Assembly (NCBI GenBank): GCA_963693365.1
Contig: CAVNZM010000019.1
Location: 248,001-312,000 of the forward strand
Reading direction: 5' to 3'
Source of the DNA: Amoebidium appalachense
Taxonomy: Eukaryota > Ichthyosporea
DNA: 64,000 nt
This document shows, piece by piece, positions 45,587 to 55,278 of the stretch. The notes beneath the pieces are model-generated. The model was not told the origin of the DNA, made no database searches, and worked only from the letters and a program-made list of their open reading frames with translations. The translations under genes were made by a program, and so were the position numbers. Every line of letters starts with the position of its first letter. The stretch's first letter is position 1.

Positions 45587-46074
45587 ACACACACACCACA
45601 CACACACCACACACACCACACACACACCACACACCACTCCACACACACACACACACACACACACCACACACCACTCCACACACACACACACACACACACA
45701 CCACACACCACACCACACACACACCACACACATGCACACCACACACGCATACGCACATGCATGTTTCAGATACGTCCAAGTGTGGTTATGTATTGACTTT
45801 TGTGTTTATTCACTTGCCGTCGTTAAGTCTCGCTTACAGGTTAGGGTTCAGATACATAGATGATGATTGCACCAAATCGTGCTTATGAGAAGACATCATA
45901 CGAAACAAACGATGGCATATTTGCGCTGGTTTGCACATTTGCACATGTACGGGTTGGGGCATATCATAGCATATCACATGGTCATTGTGGTACTTGTACA
46001 CACTGCCCTGTCTATTGGGTATAGCATTCCTCTCTCCCATACACACTCACCCACCCAGCAAACACCCCACACCA
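45435..46074. repeat. CA-rich spacer between convergent genes, copy 3
   Basis: CCACAC-interrupted CA array at about 45462-45750, with a higher-order repeat containing CCACACACCACTCC four times. No gene. Confidence 0.85.
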
Positions 46075-47058
46075 CTATCCTGGTCGAATGCACACCCACA
46101 CCTCATTCACCGCAACGGTGTTTTCTCCATTGCCTCCTATGACTACACGCAAAGGTTTCTCGTTGTCCTTAAATTGCAGTTGCCACAGCTGCTTGGAGGT
46201 GGCCTCGTCGGATGCGATGTGTATTTTAGAACCCTTGTTTGTTACTTGCACTATGACATGCTTCACGTTGTAGTAGATGTATGGGGGGTGCGGAGATCGA
46301 TCGACAGACACCCAGATCTCGCACTGCTCTCCCGCTGTCTCCGACTGGGGGCTGCTCGTGGCTACCACCTGCTCCGTGAAGGCTACCTGGTCGTCGACGT
46401 CGACGGAACTGTGGTCCTCGGACACGAGCGGCTCGCGTGCTGCTTCGCACGCCGGGCTGCTTGGGGGCGCTGCTGCTTTCTCCTTATCCGCTGCCTCCGT
46501 GGTCTCTTCCGTGTCCATATCCGGAAAAGGGAGTGGTCGCCAGGGCGCTTTGGGTTCGGGGTTGACTGCCACTGGTAGGCGCAGGGACGTGAGTTTTTTG
46601 GAGGCCCCCATCTTGTTTTGGCGTATGTTGCGCCCACATCCTTTTGGATTCGCCCCTGCCTTCCAATAAAATGCATCCCGTTGCTTTTGTACCACGTCGC
46701 TGGCCGCGGCACCCGAAGTCTTGTACGGGAGAATCCTGCGTAGCGGAATCTTGCCCGGTGGTGGTGGCCATGTTGTCTGCAACGGGTACACTCGCACGTC
46801 GTTGCTGCACAGGGGCGGTGCGTGCACAGCTGCAAAAGGGGGTTGAGAAGGCTGTGCATCCACGCAGTCGTCTTTGGGCGGTATTGCGCGTGCGGGTTTT
46901 GTGTTGGCGGGGAACGAGTGCATGTTGGCTGGGGGCAAGTGCATGTCGAATTCGCCGAAGACGGGAACGCCCATGAGCGCTGCCTCGCTGGCTGGTGTTG
47001 TTGCTTGGAAGAGCTTGTCGCGCAGGCGCCACAGGTTAACGTTTGGCTTGTGGTTCAT
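46075..47058 (-). CDS. 338-type protein of unknown function, copy 3 (327 residues)
   Basis: Same protein as copies 1, 2 and 4 but with one AAAPPSS-type unit instead of two, which accounts for the 11 missing residues. Confidence 0.65.
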   Translation of the reverse strand: MNHKPNVNLWRLRDKLFQATTPASEAALMGVPVFGEFDMHLPPANMHSFPANTKPARAIPPKDDCVDAQPSQPPFAAVHAPPLCSNDVRVYPLQTTWPPPPGKIPLRRILPYKTSGAAASDVVQKQRDAFYWKAGANPKGCGRNIRQNKMGASKKLTSLRLPVAVNPEPKAPWRPLPFPDMDTEETTEAADKEKAAAPPSSPACEAAREPLVSEDHSSVDVDDQVAFTEQVVATSSPQSETAGEQCEIWVSVDRSPHPPYIYYNVKHVIVQVTNKGSKIHIASDEATSKQLWQLQFKDNEKPLRVVIGGNGENTVAVNEVWVCIRPG

Positions 47059-47799
47059 AGCTGCAGGTTTGCAAGACTGGCAGCATCCGAAGCAGTGATG
47101 GTGTTATATGGGTCCTATAGCCAATTTGATTGGTCCAGTGGCTTTGCCAGGGTGCGAAAGTGTCCTTCGGCGCAATAAAATTGCAACCGAAATGAAACGA
47201 AATGATTAAGCTATAGAAGAAGTAAATGTTGTGAAAGCCACAAGAATGGGAGGAACTCCGTCAACTTGATTTAACGAAACAGACATCATATTGTATATAG
47301 GGGTTTATGTTTCAGGGATCCCAATTCGGTTATAACCCTGACCGCGAGTCGCTTTTCCGAACTCTGAGTAGAAACTAAAACAACAACCTGTTCAATAGGA
47401 AAACAATGGCAAAAATGTTCTTATAAATCGCGTTTAAATATTTCTGTTTTGTTTTCAAATTAATATTTCGGTTTTGTTTTCAAATTGGCGTTCACATCAC
47501 ATCAATACTGTATCATAACCAGTCAATTTTAAAATAACACAAATGCTGTAACTGAGCCAATCAGACGCTGCATGCCTTGGCTACAGATCCTTCGGTCATC
47601 TTCCACAGGAATACAAGACCCTCTATCCGATTGGACATCACGCTGATTGGTCGGCACTCCAAACGTCTGATTGGTCAACGCGTCTGATTGGTCAACGCGT
47701 CTGATTGGTCGGCGCGCTATTGGTGGGGTGGCTCTCAGGGAGGGGTATACCACAGCACAGCTTTCAAACTTCACTCTCCATACGAGCGCGTTCATCACA
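47059..47799. promoter_or_regulatory. Bidirectional promoter with CCAAT array, copy 3
   Basis: Counterpart of 9212-9950, with the same tandem ATTGG boxes at about 47630-47725. No gene. Confidence 0.6.
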
Positions 47800-48897
47800 A
47801 TGGGCGCCGATCAGTCCACCCTTTCTCCCAGCGCGCAACAGCTGGTCTTGGGCAACCACTACCTGCTTCTGTACATCTGCTCCTTCCTGGATGCACGCTC
47901 ACGTCGCAGCATTGCGCTCACCTGCCGAGCGCTTCGCCACGTACACGAGGCAGAGCTGGCGCGCCCGAACAGCCACATGCGCGTCGACCTGTCCAAGGGT
48001 CCGAAGTCAATCGAGTTTGCCACGCGCGTCCGTGCCACCCACGTCCTTGCCACCACTGCTGACTACAAGCGCCTTGCCGAGCTTCCGCCCATGCGCTTCG
48101 TTCTCCACATGGTTCTTGATGAGTACCGGGACCTGGCCAACCACCATGCAAAGGCTGCCCATAACCACCGCTACACCAGCACGGAGCCCATCTACCCAGA
48201 CCTGTTTCCCAACCTCAAGGTCGCAGAGGTCAACTCCTTCAAGTGCCGCACCCCCCTTGTCGCCCCCTTCGCCTTGCTGGGCCGCGCTATCCAGAACCTG
48301 ACGAGTCTGACCCTTGCCTTCTCTGCCACTCCCAGGCCCACACCTGGTGTAGTCATGGATCTCGCTGCGCTCGAAAACCTGGCCCATCTGCACGTCCACC
48401 TGTGCACGCGTGTGAACCCCTCTAACATCTACGCCATCCCCAGCACGGCGCTGCATGTGCCTGCGGGCCTTGTGAAACTGCATCTGGACTACCGCTTCCG
48501 CTCCATGTGCGGCCACCAGTACGGCTACGGCAGCGGCGGCTCCGCTCCCGGTATCCACAACATCCACAACATCGAGTCCTGCGTCAACATGCGCAATGTG
48601 CACGTGTGCGTCTTTGGCATGGTGGTGTTCGACACCATCAATCGCGCCCACCGTGTCGAGCTGCTGTGCTCACAGGCCCGCGGCACGCTGCGCGGGTGCA
48701 CCAGCGTCCAGATCGGCAAGGAGGTGCGCGACATCGAGATCACCACCACCGGGGACAGCGCCAGTGACTACCCAGGCAACCGGCACCTTGTGGCCGGCGC
48801 CCGCGAGTTCGAGTGCTTCCATCCCGCTCACAACTGGGCGCTGCAGGACGTCCATGTGCTGGAGATCATGCACGTGCCCCACAGCCCGCGCGCGCTG
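47800..48897 (+). pseudogene. F-box protein, copy 3, truncated at rearrangement junction
   Basis: 366 codons match the other F-box copies up to SPRAL. The sequence then changes abruptly at 48897/48898 to an unrelated segment. The frame happens to continue into the next gene, giving a long fused ORF of 614 codons from 47800 to 49641. The F-box itself is intact, so the fusion could be made. Confidence 0.75.
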
Positions 48898-48918
48898 AAC
48901 AAATTCGCCGGATGTAAC

Positions 48919-49641
48919 ATGAAGACCAGTAAAAAGCCAAAAACAAAGCATTCGCTCCCCGTGGCCACCGCCCGGACGCGCTCCAAATCCAACCGCTCAT
49001 CCTCCAAGCACCGACACTCGCACGCGCGTGCTCGCTGCCCGCACGCGCGCTACAACTTCTGGCCCCGCCGGGCCCTGCACTGGCTCGCCACGCCCTGGGC
49101 CACGCTGGGCATGGCCGAATCCACCCCGCGCCACGGCAACACCGCACCCGGCCGCCTGCTGAGCGCGCTCCCCGGCACGTGGGTGTGGGTCAGGACCAAC
49201 GAGAGTCTCCGTGTCTCCGACCCGGTCGCCTACAGGGCCGCCGGCGGGCAGGTGCTGCTCGCACGCACGTTCGACCCGCACGCAGAGGTGCCCGGTGCGG
49301 ACCTGCACGTGGGGGGCGTCGGGTACACCACACGGGCGTCGCTCGATGCGGCCCGAGGGGTGAGCCCCGGGATGGCCAACGGCTCGGGGTCGGTGTTTGC
49401 GAAGAGGCGCATCTCCGCAGCCACCAAGGTGGGCGACGGCGTGGCCGGCGTGGCGCTGCGACAGGGGCTGGCCGAGCCGGAGGTGCTCTCTGCGCTCAGG
49501 GAGCAGGCGCTCGCCCACAGGGACGGGCTGCTTGTTTATTGGGAGAGCAGCGGGGGCTACAGCATCTACGAGCTGGGGGCGAGCCGGTTGAGCAGAGGCG
49601 GGGCGACCAAGAACGAGCTCTGGGAGCTTGTGGTGCGGTGA
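48919..49641 (+). CDS. Basic N-terminal protein of unknown function, fused in frame to the F-box remnant
   Basis: 240 residues from ATG 48919 (MKTSKKPKTKHS). The first 60 residues are Arg/Ser/His-rich (RTRSKSNRSSSKHRHSHARAR), like a nucleic-acid-binding or core protein tail. The remainder is a mixed domain (GTWVWVRTNES, VGGVGYTTRASLD, LVYWESSGGYSIYELG). I do not recognise the family. AATAAA lies directly after the stop and a strong hairpin follows at 49681-49703. It appears once in the window. Whether this ATG or the F-box start is used is open. Confidence 0.6.
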   Translation: MKTSKKPKTKHSLPVATARTRSKSNRSSSKHRHSHARARCPHARYNFWPRRALHWLATPWATLGMAESTPRHGNTAPGRLLSALPGTWVWVRTNESLRVSDPVAYRAAGGQVLLARTFDPHAEVPGADLHVGGVGYTTRASLDAARGVSPGMANGSGSVFAKRRISAATKVGDGVAGVALRQGLAEPEVLSALREQALAHRDGLLVYWESSGGYSIYELGASRLSRGGATKNELWELVVR

Positions 49642-49680
49642 ATAAAGACGGGGATAGAGCGTTCCGTCCATCGAATTTCC

Positions 49681-49703
49681 AAGATCCGAACGATTCGGAT
49701 CTT
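49681..49703. terminator. Perfect hairpin after basic-protein gene
   Basis: AAGATCCGAA-CGA-TTCGGATCTT: a 10-base perfect stem with a 3-base loop, about 40 bases after AATAAA and between convergent genes. Mimivirus-type viruses end transcripts at hairpins; here such a role is a guess. Confidence 0.45.
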
Positions 49704-49898
49704 GCCCATTCCTGCTTCTTCTGGTAGCCTTTCTCGCGTTCTCCTTGACTTCCTTTGTGAAGATGAAACAAAATCCAGTCTAAAAAGATGGTTCCATGTC
49801 CAGCACGGTGATACCCGTCATGAAGGAGGCAAATGAACCAGAAGAACCACGCCCACCAATCATTATTTCCTGACAACCAGTCAGGATTTCCTGATTGG

Positions 49899-51173
49899 CT
49901 AAGCCAGTTTCACGGTATGCCAGCGTTCCTCTGCCGCAGCTTCGTTCCACTTGCGCATAACAAGCGAGAACATGTCATAGTTGTTCACCAGTGCTTCGCA
50001 GTCGCTAATTCGCATGGTCTTGGCGTGTGTGCGTGTGAGTGTCTTGAATGTAGCTTCCATCGCGAATGCCTCTGCTCTGTCCTTGCACGGCACAGCCAGC
50101 AGCACGTTGTTCAGAATGACGCGGCGGTTTTTGTCGCGGCTGTAGCGACGCGCCATGCTCAGGCCTGTGCACCCAAACATGATGGTTGTGTCCAGGGAAT
50201 CAACGAAGTAAAAACAGGGCCCCTTGCGCGCCGTCTCGGTCATGTGCTCGTTCAGCCCGCGCACCAGGTAGTAGCGCTCGTCCAGGTTCTTGTTGAGCAG
50301 CTGCGCCTCGCGGGCCTGTTCGTGCGCCAGGCGCCTTTCCTCCAGCTTTTGCTCGTGCTGTTGCTTGCTCTTCTCCATCTCCTGGGAGTGAGTTTGCTTG
50401 GACAGCTGCATCTCTGCATGTATGGTTGTGCGCTTGGCCTCCTCTGCACGCTCTACCTCCTCTGCTCGTTGACGGGCTGCTAGTGCTTCTGGGTTGCTCA
50501 CGATTGCAATTTCCTTTTGCATGTGCAGAATTCTTTCAAACTTTGCCAGTGCTTTCTCCACATCGTCCCCTTCTTTCTCTATCCAATACTCAAGCTCCGA
50601 TGGCTTCCACTTCTTTATTGCTTGTTCCTCACACTCTGCTGTGGCACTTCTCTTCGCACCGCGTTGCTGTTCGCCAATGAAACTTTCACGCATGAATGCG
50701 TTGGGACCGTTCGGTTCGTTCTCCGCCTTTCTCGCATTCTCCTTCACGTCCTCCGTAATGGACTCGTCCCCTCCCTCCACACGCGCTATTGTCGCTGCCC
50801 ACTCGTCTACAATTCCAGTTCCAATTCTGGCACCAGATGCAATCTTGAATGTCAATTTGATTAGGTCTGTGGCCGCGACACCGGGGGATTTCTTACCGCC
50901 AGCAGTGAAAGAGCAAGCAGTGATCTTCACTGATGGGTTTTTTAGGCTGTTTCGGACATACCACCCAGCGTCATTGCGATTCAGACCTCTTACCAGCATC
51001 ACATAGTCCACCAAACTAGCCATGCGCACGCCATCCACTGTGCATGTTCGTATGCTCTTTCCCGCTATCTCTATCACCCCCTTTTTCACGTGCGCCACCT
51101 CGTCTCCTGTGAATGCTGGTTCGTTGGCCAGGGTCTCGTAGGTGGGTGGTGTGTCTGTGACTGATGCAGCCAT
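49899..51173 (-). CDS. KilA-N/Bro-like coiled-coil protein with GIY-YIG-like tail
   Basis: 424 residues. Residues about 31-130 resemble the DNA-binding N-terminal domains of KilA-N/Bro-type viral proteins (GKSIRTCTVDGVRMASLVDYVML). Residues about 200-300 form a charged coiled coil. The tail (FYFVDSLDTTIMFGCTGLSMARRYSRD...AMEATFKTL) is reminiscent of the GIY-YIG-like T5orf172 domain, with Arg and Glu at fitting places but no canonical GIY. A PPTY motif lies at residues 9-12. The TATA (tataaaagg) is near 51210 on this strand. Single copy here, flanked by a direct repeat of about 31 bases. Confidence 0.68.
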   Translation of the reverse strand: MAASVTDTPPTYETLANEPAFTGDEVAHVKKGVIEIAGKSIRTCTVDGVRMASLVDYVMLVRGLNRNDAGWYVRNSLKNPSVKITACSFTAGGKKSPGVAATDLIKLTFKIASGARIGTGIVDEWAATIARVEGGDESITEDVKENARKAENEPNGPNAFMRESFIGEQQRGAKRSATAECEEQAIKKWKPSELEYWIEKEGDDVEKALAKFERILHMQKEIAIVSNPEALAARQRAEEVERAEEAKRTTIHAEMQLSKQTHSQEMEKSKQQHEQKLEERRLAHEQAREAQLLNKNLDERYYLVRGLNEHMTETARKGPCFYFVDSLDTTIMFGCTGLSMARRYSRDKNRRVILNNVLLAVPCKDRAEAFAMEATFKTLTRTHAKTMRISDCEALVNNYDMFSLVMRKWNEAAAEERWHTVKLA

Positions 51174-51599
51174 GATGTGTGTCTAGAAAATGTGTGCACG
51201 CCCCTTTTATACCCTCCACACGCCCACCCCCCGCCCCCTTCCGCACCTGCACACGCACACGCACCCCACGCCCCCCACACGCACGGGCGCCGGCCGTGCC
51301 TTCCGCCGCACCTCGCGCACACACGCCTTCGGCCGCTTGCGCCGGCTGAGCACGAAGCGCAGGCGCGCCCCCGGGTCGGACTTCACCAGCGCCATGTGGG
51401 GGGGCGGGATTTTGTGGGGTCGCCGGGATAACGTAACCTATAGGCCGAATTCGTGAATAGAGAGATGTCCTTTTTCGGTCATGTTCTCGTTCAGCCCGCG
51501 CACCAGGTACGTCCACCAATCTTTTTTTTCCTGACAACCAGTCAGGATTTCCTGATTGATCAGATCTGGATCAGACTTGGTTCGTTCCCAGGACGGAGG
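51174..51599. other. Upstream region of KilA-N-like gene with duplicated fragments
   Basis: GC-rich, with (CACAC)-type tracts. It contains a 35-base copy of part of the KilA-N-like coding sequence (tcatgttctcgttcagcccg near 51480, from about 50239) and a copy of the downstream flank (cctgacaaccagtcaggatt near 51530). A 62-codon basic minus-strand frame at 51207-51395 is not supported enough to call. Confidence 0.6.
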
Positions 51600-52298
51600 T
51601 TAGGAGTCAAATCCATTTTTGATTTTGGTATACGATATCAGATAACACGAGACAACACTGGATGAATCACAAGGTCCCTCCCACGAACATACCCTTCCAC
51701 CTCTCGCATTCTTCAAAGGGCCCAACACTCGTTTGACTGCAATCCCAAACAATCTTTGACTGAGGCTGTTGGCGGTGTGGGTAGCTTTACGGTCCCACCA
51801 TAGTTTGTACAAACCAAAGAGTGGTGTGGGTTGGACGAACGCACCATCCGGGATGACAGGCATGTTCTCGCATCCGTTTTCACGGTTGATTAGATCCCGT
51901 AGGAATTGAAGCTCATTTTCGCCATCGGCCTGTGGGTGGTTGGCTTGTTTTCTTTGCGCACTGGGTGGTTGGTTAAATATGAACGACAACACATCTTCAT
52001 CCACTGTTACTCGGATCCCATAGTGGTTCATGGCAGCAAACGCGGTCTGGTAGAGGGACACGGAACCGAATCCAAAAAGATGAACTCGAGGAGAATGGTT
52101 TGGGTAAGAAAGCTGATATGCCAAAACCTGCCCCATGGCATCCTTCCAATGCACCACTTTCTTCACCTCGATAACTTCTGTCTCCGATAGGACATCAATA
52201 CGTCCATAGGGGGTTGAAACTTCTGTCTTTCCATTTTCAGCTACAGCAAGTCTATCGCGTATGATAGACTCCGGTATGTTGATCGTAACAATTGGCAT
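51600..52298 (-). CDS. RecB-like PD-(D/E)XK nuclease with winged-helix-like tail
   Basis: 232 residues from ATG 52298; an upstream in-frame ATG would add 23 residues but spans the polyadenylation signal of the zinc-finger remnant. Nuclease core: D35, E44-V-K46 and Q57-VLA-Y61, the D-ExK-QxxxY signature of RecB-like enzymes, followed by YPNHSPRVHLFG. Residues about 127-195 (ENELQFLRDLINRENGCEN...SQRLFGIAVKRVLG) match the C-terminal module of the helicase. Likely DNA end-processing or nicking, acting with the helicase (inference). Order helicase, zinc finger, nuclease is the same as in copy 2. Confidence 0.8.
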   Translation of the reverse strand: MPIVTINIPESIIRDRLAVAENGKTEVSTPYGRIDVLSETEVIEVKKVVHWKDAMGQVLAYQLSYPNHSPRVHLFGFGSVSLYQTAFAAMNHYGIRVTVDEDVLSFIFNQPPSAQRKQANHPQADGENELQFLRDLINRENGCENMPVIPDGAFVQPTPLFGLYKLWWDRKATHTANSLSQRLFGIAVKRVLGPLKNARGGRVCSWEGPCDSSSVVSCYLISYTKIKNGFDS

Positions 52299-52350
52299 GT
52301 CTGAGATGAAGTAGGGGCAAGAAAATGTTCGGAGTACAAGCACAGCTTTA

Positions 52351-52422
52351 TTATTCTGTTTGAACATTTGTCTCCCGTGTGTAATCTGTAATGATTTTCC
52401 AAAGTTGATTTTTGTGAAAACC
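52351..52422 (-). pseudogene. C2H2 zinc-finger gene remnant, copy 4
   Basis: Codes FSQKSTLENHYRLHTGD of the second finger, then jumps to the last bases and stop of the gene. Both the start and fingers 3-5 are deleted compared with 33930-34412. Confidence 0.75.
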
Positions 52423-52430
52423 GATGCAAG

Positions 52431-52893
52431 GATGTGAAAACTTTATTCGAATAATCGAAATATACTGAAATTTGTCACAGTGAAGTTGTGAAATTAAGAG
52501 AAATGTACTAATCTTATTAGCACAATGGATGTATAGAAATACGAAACACCAAAGTTTCCGAAATATCGTTAGACAAAATAACCGTTTCCACATATCCAGA
52601 ATTACCACTAAATCCAGGGTCCCTCCCTAACAGCTCTTCCCCCCTTAGATCCACCAATCAAATCGCGTTATTCCCCCTCCTTCCTACTCCTACCTTGTCT
52701 CTTGTTTCTGGAAACAAGTGGAAACAAAACAAATAAACAAATCTCATTGGTCGAGAGAGTCACGTGACCTCAGATCCACCAATCAGCATCCGGTAATGTT
52801 GTGGCAACGTTTCTAGAATGTACCCCAGAACCGTGTCCAGAAGTGGTTGGTCAGGTTTGAAAATCATCCCCGCCGGCCCACAGGGCAGGGGGG
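52431..52893. other. Non-coding spacer downstream of helicase copy 4
   Basis: AT-rich left half, then CCAAT boxes and a CACGTGACC E-box near 52760. No gene seen. Confidence 0.5.
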
Positions 52894-54411
52894 TCAGTGT
52901 TTGAAAATCATCCCTCTGTTCAACTGGTAGCACCACATGCTTTCAGACGTCCCTGGTCTAGGTGGATGACCATTCCACGTTGTAATATTGGCCAATCGGA
53001 CACCTTTCCTGTCCCCGAGTATCTTCTTGATGGCAATCCCGAAACTCCTGAGGCTGGGCATGTTGCGGTCCCTTGCATTGAGGCGGTGCCACTCCTGATA
53101 CAGCTGGAAGAGACCACTTGATATGACATATGCGTTGTCCTGGATGAAGGTCATGTTCTCACATCCATTCTGGTGGTCCAGAAGATCTCGTAGGAACTGT
53201 GCCTCGTCACCTCGGCTAATGCCTCTCAGTGTCTGCTTCACGTCGTTCTCAATCGGGCGTGGCATAGTTCCAGGTACGTTCTGAACTGCCATGAACTCGT
53301 GGTAGATAGCCTCCAAAACGGCAGGCTGCTTGAGATGGGATACAAGGAAATCAAAGTACTGGTGGTCCCCAATGCGGGCGGAGCTTGCCCTGAAGCAGGC
53401 ATACCTGCGGCATGACTGCTCAATTCGGACAGGCCACTCTTCGTTCGACAGCATGACATACCTCTCGTAGCAGTCAATGTTTACCGCATCACACCCTTTC
53501 TTTTCCAGCATCATGGTTGACTGTGTGATGCGGGCCTTCATGATGTTGTTGAGTTCGTGAGAACCACCCCAGACCACCTCGTCGCACACAACCAGAAGTT
53601 TGTTTGCCAGGTGCTGATTAAACTTGCCTGCGATGTGTTCCTTGTGGATGATATAAGCACAGTACTCCGGGCTCAGTATATCCATGAGTGCCTGCCACCA
53701 CACGTTCTTCCCCGCTCCCTGCTCAGACTGAAAAAGCAGGGCGGTGCCGGGCTTGCTCTTGGGATGCTGGAACATGTGAGCAACCCACATCCGCAGGTAT
53801 TCATACTCCTCCGCACGCCCGTTGCACAGAATCTCCAACCCATGTCTGTTGAATGGACCGGTCAAATCAAAATTGAGGGGGTACTGTGGGTTGAACACAA
53901 TGGGCAGCCCCCGGAACGGGTTGTACATACGGTACATCCCAGACGTGGCGGCCGCCTTTGCACCGGTGCGAGGGTCAGGGTCAGAGGGGTCGAACAGTAT
54001 GCCCATGTACTTGGGAATGGCGGATGAACGAAGAACATCGGTGCCGTTGATGGGCGGAAGGGCCTTTGTTCCCTTTCCCACCTTCTCGGGTGGTTGGGGG
54101 AAGGAGTATCCAGAGAGTGAAATGGACAGCTCCTCCTTGCTGACCAACTTGAAAGCATAGCTGAGACGTATGGGGCAAAATGCCTTCATCACATACAGTT
54201 TTGTCCCTTGAACATGCGCAACATGTGATCCAATAAACTCTTCCACCTCCGATTTCTTCCACAGCCGGAGGTCACAGGATGCAGGCATGAACGGAAGACC
54301 CCTCATCTCAGTGTTCTCAAATGCATCAAACAGACGGAGGGTCCGTGCAACTACCTTGTCGAGCTCCTGTGTCGACACACCACCGGAAAACAATGTCATG
54401 GCCGCCTGCAT
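52894..54411 (-). CDS. D5-like SF3 helicase, copy 4
   Basis: 505 residues from ATG 54411, intact and nearly identical to copy 1 except in the last 40 residues (DRKGVRLANITTWNG...). All SF3 motifs and the C-terminal module are present. Confidence 0.88.
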   Translation of the reverse strand: MQAAMTLFSGGVSTQELDKVVARTLRLFDAFENTEMRGLPFMPASCDLRLWKKSEVEEFIGSHVAHVQGTKLYVMKAFCPIRLSYAFKLVSKEELSISLSGYSFPQPPEKVGKGTKALPPINGTDVLRSSAIPKYMGILFDPSDPDPRTGAKAAATSGMYRMYNPFRGLPIVFNPQYPLNFDLTGPFNRHGLEILCNGRAEEYEYLRMWVAHMFQHPKSKPGTALLFQSEQGAGKNVWWQALMDILSPEYCAYIIHKEHIAGKFNQHLANKLLVVCDEVVWGGSHELNNIMKARITQSTMMLEKKGCDAVNIDCYERYVMLSNEEWPVRIEQSCRRYACFRASSARIGDHQYFDFLVSHLKQPAVLEAIYHEFMAVQNVPGTMPRPIENDVKQTLRGISRGDEAQFLRDLLDHQNGCENMTFIQDNAYVISSGLFQLYQEWHRLNARDRNMPSLRSFGIAIKKILGDRKGVRLANITTWNGHPPRPGTSESMWCYQLNRGMIFKH

Positions 54412-54511
54412 CCTTCCTTGTAGCACAGAAAATAATCGATGACCCACCCCCACCACCCACCCAAAACCTATAAAAGGCCCACCCTCCAATATTTTTGTTC
54501 ACTACTCTAAG

Positions 54512-55144
54512 ATGACTGGAAGTGATGGGTCTGAAATCGTAACACGCCTTTTATACCAACCGGAAACCACAAAGCTCGGGGAGGACTGCGTGCTGACGGG
54601 AACCGACGTGATACTGGTGGTCCACATCACCCGATTCGTAGACGGCCTACAAACAATCCTTGCAAGACAGAGCACATACCCCAACCACCGCCCAACACTT
54701 TATTTGTACGGCCACTCCCCGTGGCGTGCATACAAGTCTGCCTTGGACGACGGGAAGTCACGGGGGGTGCGCATACTTATTGACGATAGGATAGGCGAGT
54801 GGATAACAAGGCCGTGGACAAAAGACTCCAATCTACGACACAGCAAGGGGTATGAGCTGGTGAAGCAGTTCTTTATTGAATTTTTGAAAGACGAAAACAA
54901 CAGACACAAGTTTCCCCCAGGGTCCCCCGTGAAAACATCGTCTCTCTATGCACTGTATTCCGAATGGGTGAGACGACAAGGGTCAGACATGGAGGTTCAC
55001 ATGAACCTATGTGTATTTGGCAAAGTTCTGAGGCAAATATTCATGATGAAACCAGTAAGTACAAAGAAACTAAGTGCAAACAAGGTGACCATCAAGGCCC
55101 ACAGATTCGACTACAATCACATGACTAAGTGTCTAGGGCTCTAA
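54512..55144 (+). CDS. Catalytically degenerate RecB-like nuclease paralogue, copy 4
   Basis: 210 residues, intact, same lost active-site residues. Its last 56 bases are duplicated at 55209-55264. Between the copies lies a perfect hairpin AATGTTCAG-CCAA-CTGAACATT at 55161-55182, a TCACGTGA and a CCAAT box. Confidence 0.7.
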   Translation: MTGSDGSEIVTRLLYQPETTKLGEDCVLTGTDVILVVHITRFVDGLQTILARQSTYPNHRPTLYLYGHSPWRAYKSALDDGKSRGVRILIDDRIGEWITRPWTKDSNLRHSKGYELVKQFFIEFLKDENNRHKFPPGSPVKTSSLYALYSEWVRRQGSDMEVHMNLCVFGKVLRQIFMMKPVSTKKLSANKVTIKAHRFDYNHMTKCLGL

Positions 55145-55278
55145 ATTGACCAATCAGAGGAATGTTCAGCCAACTGAACATTCGTCACGTGACTCCTTGA
55201 TGACCCTGACCATCAAGGCCCACAGATTCGACTACAATCACATGACTAAGTGTCTAGGGCTCTAAACACCCCCCCCCC

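Noticed and set aside
51207-51395. 62-codon basic minus-strand frame upstream of the KilA-N-like gene
   Set aside because: Arg-rich and with a fair start context, but single copy, GC-rich, and ending in a CA-type tract; not enough support.
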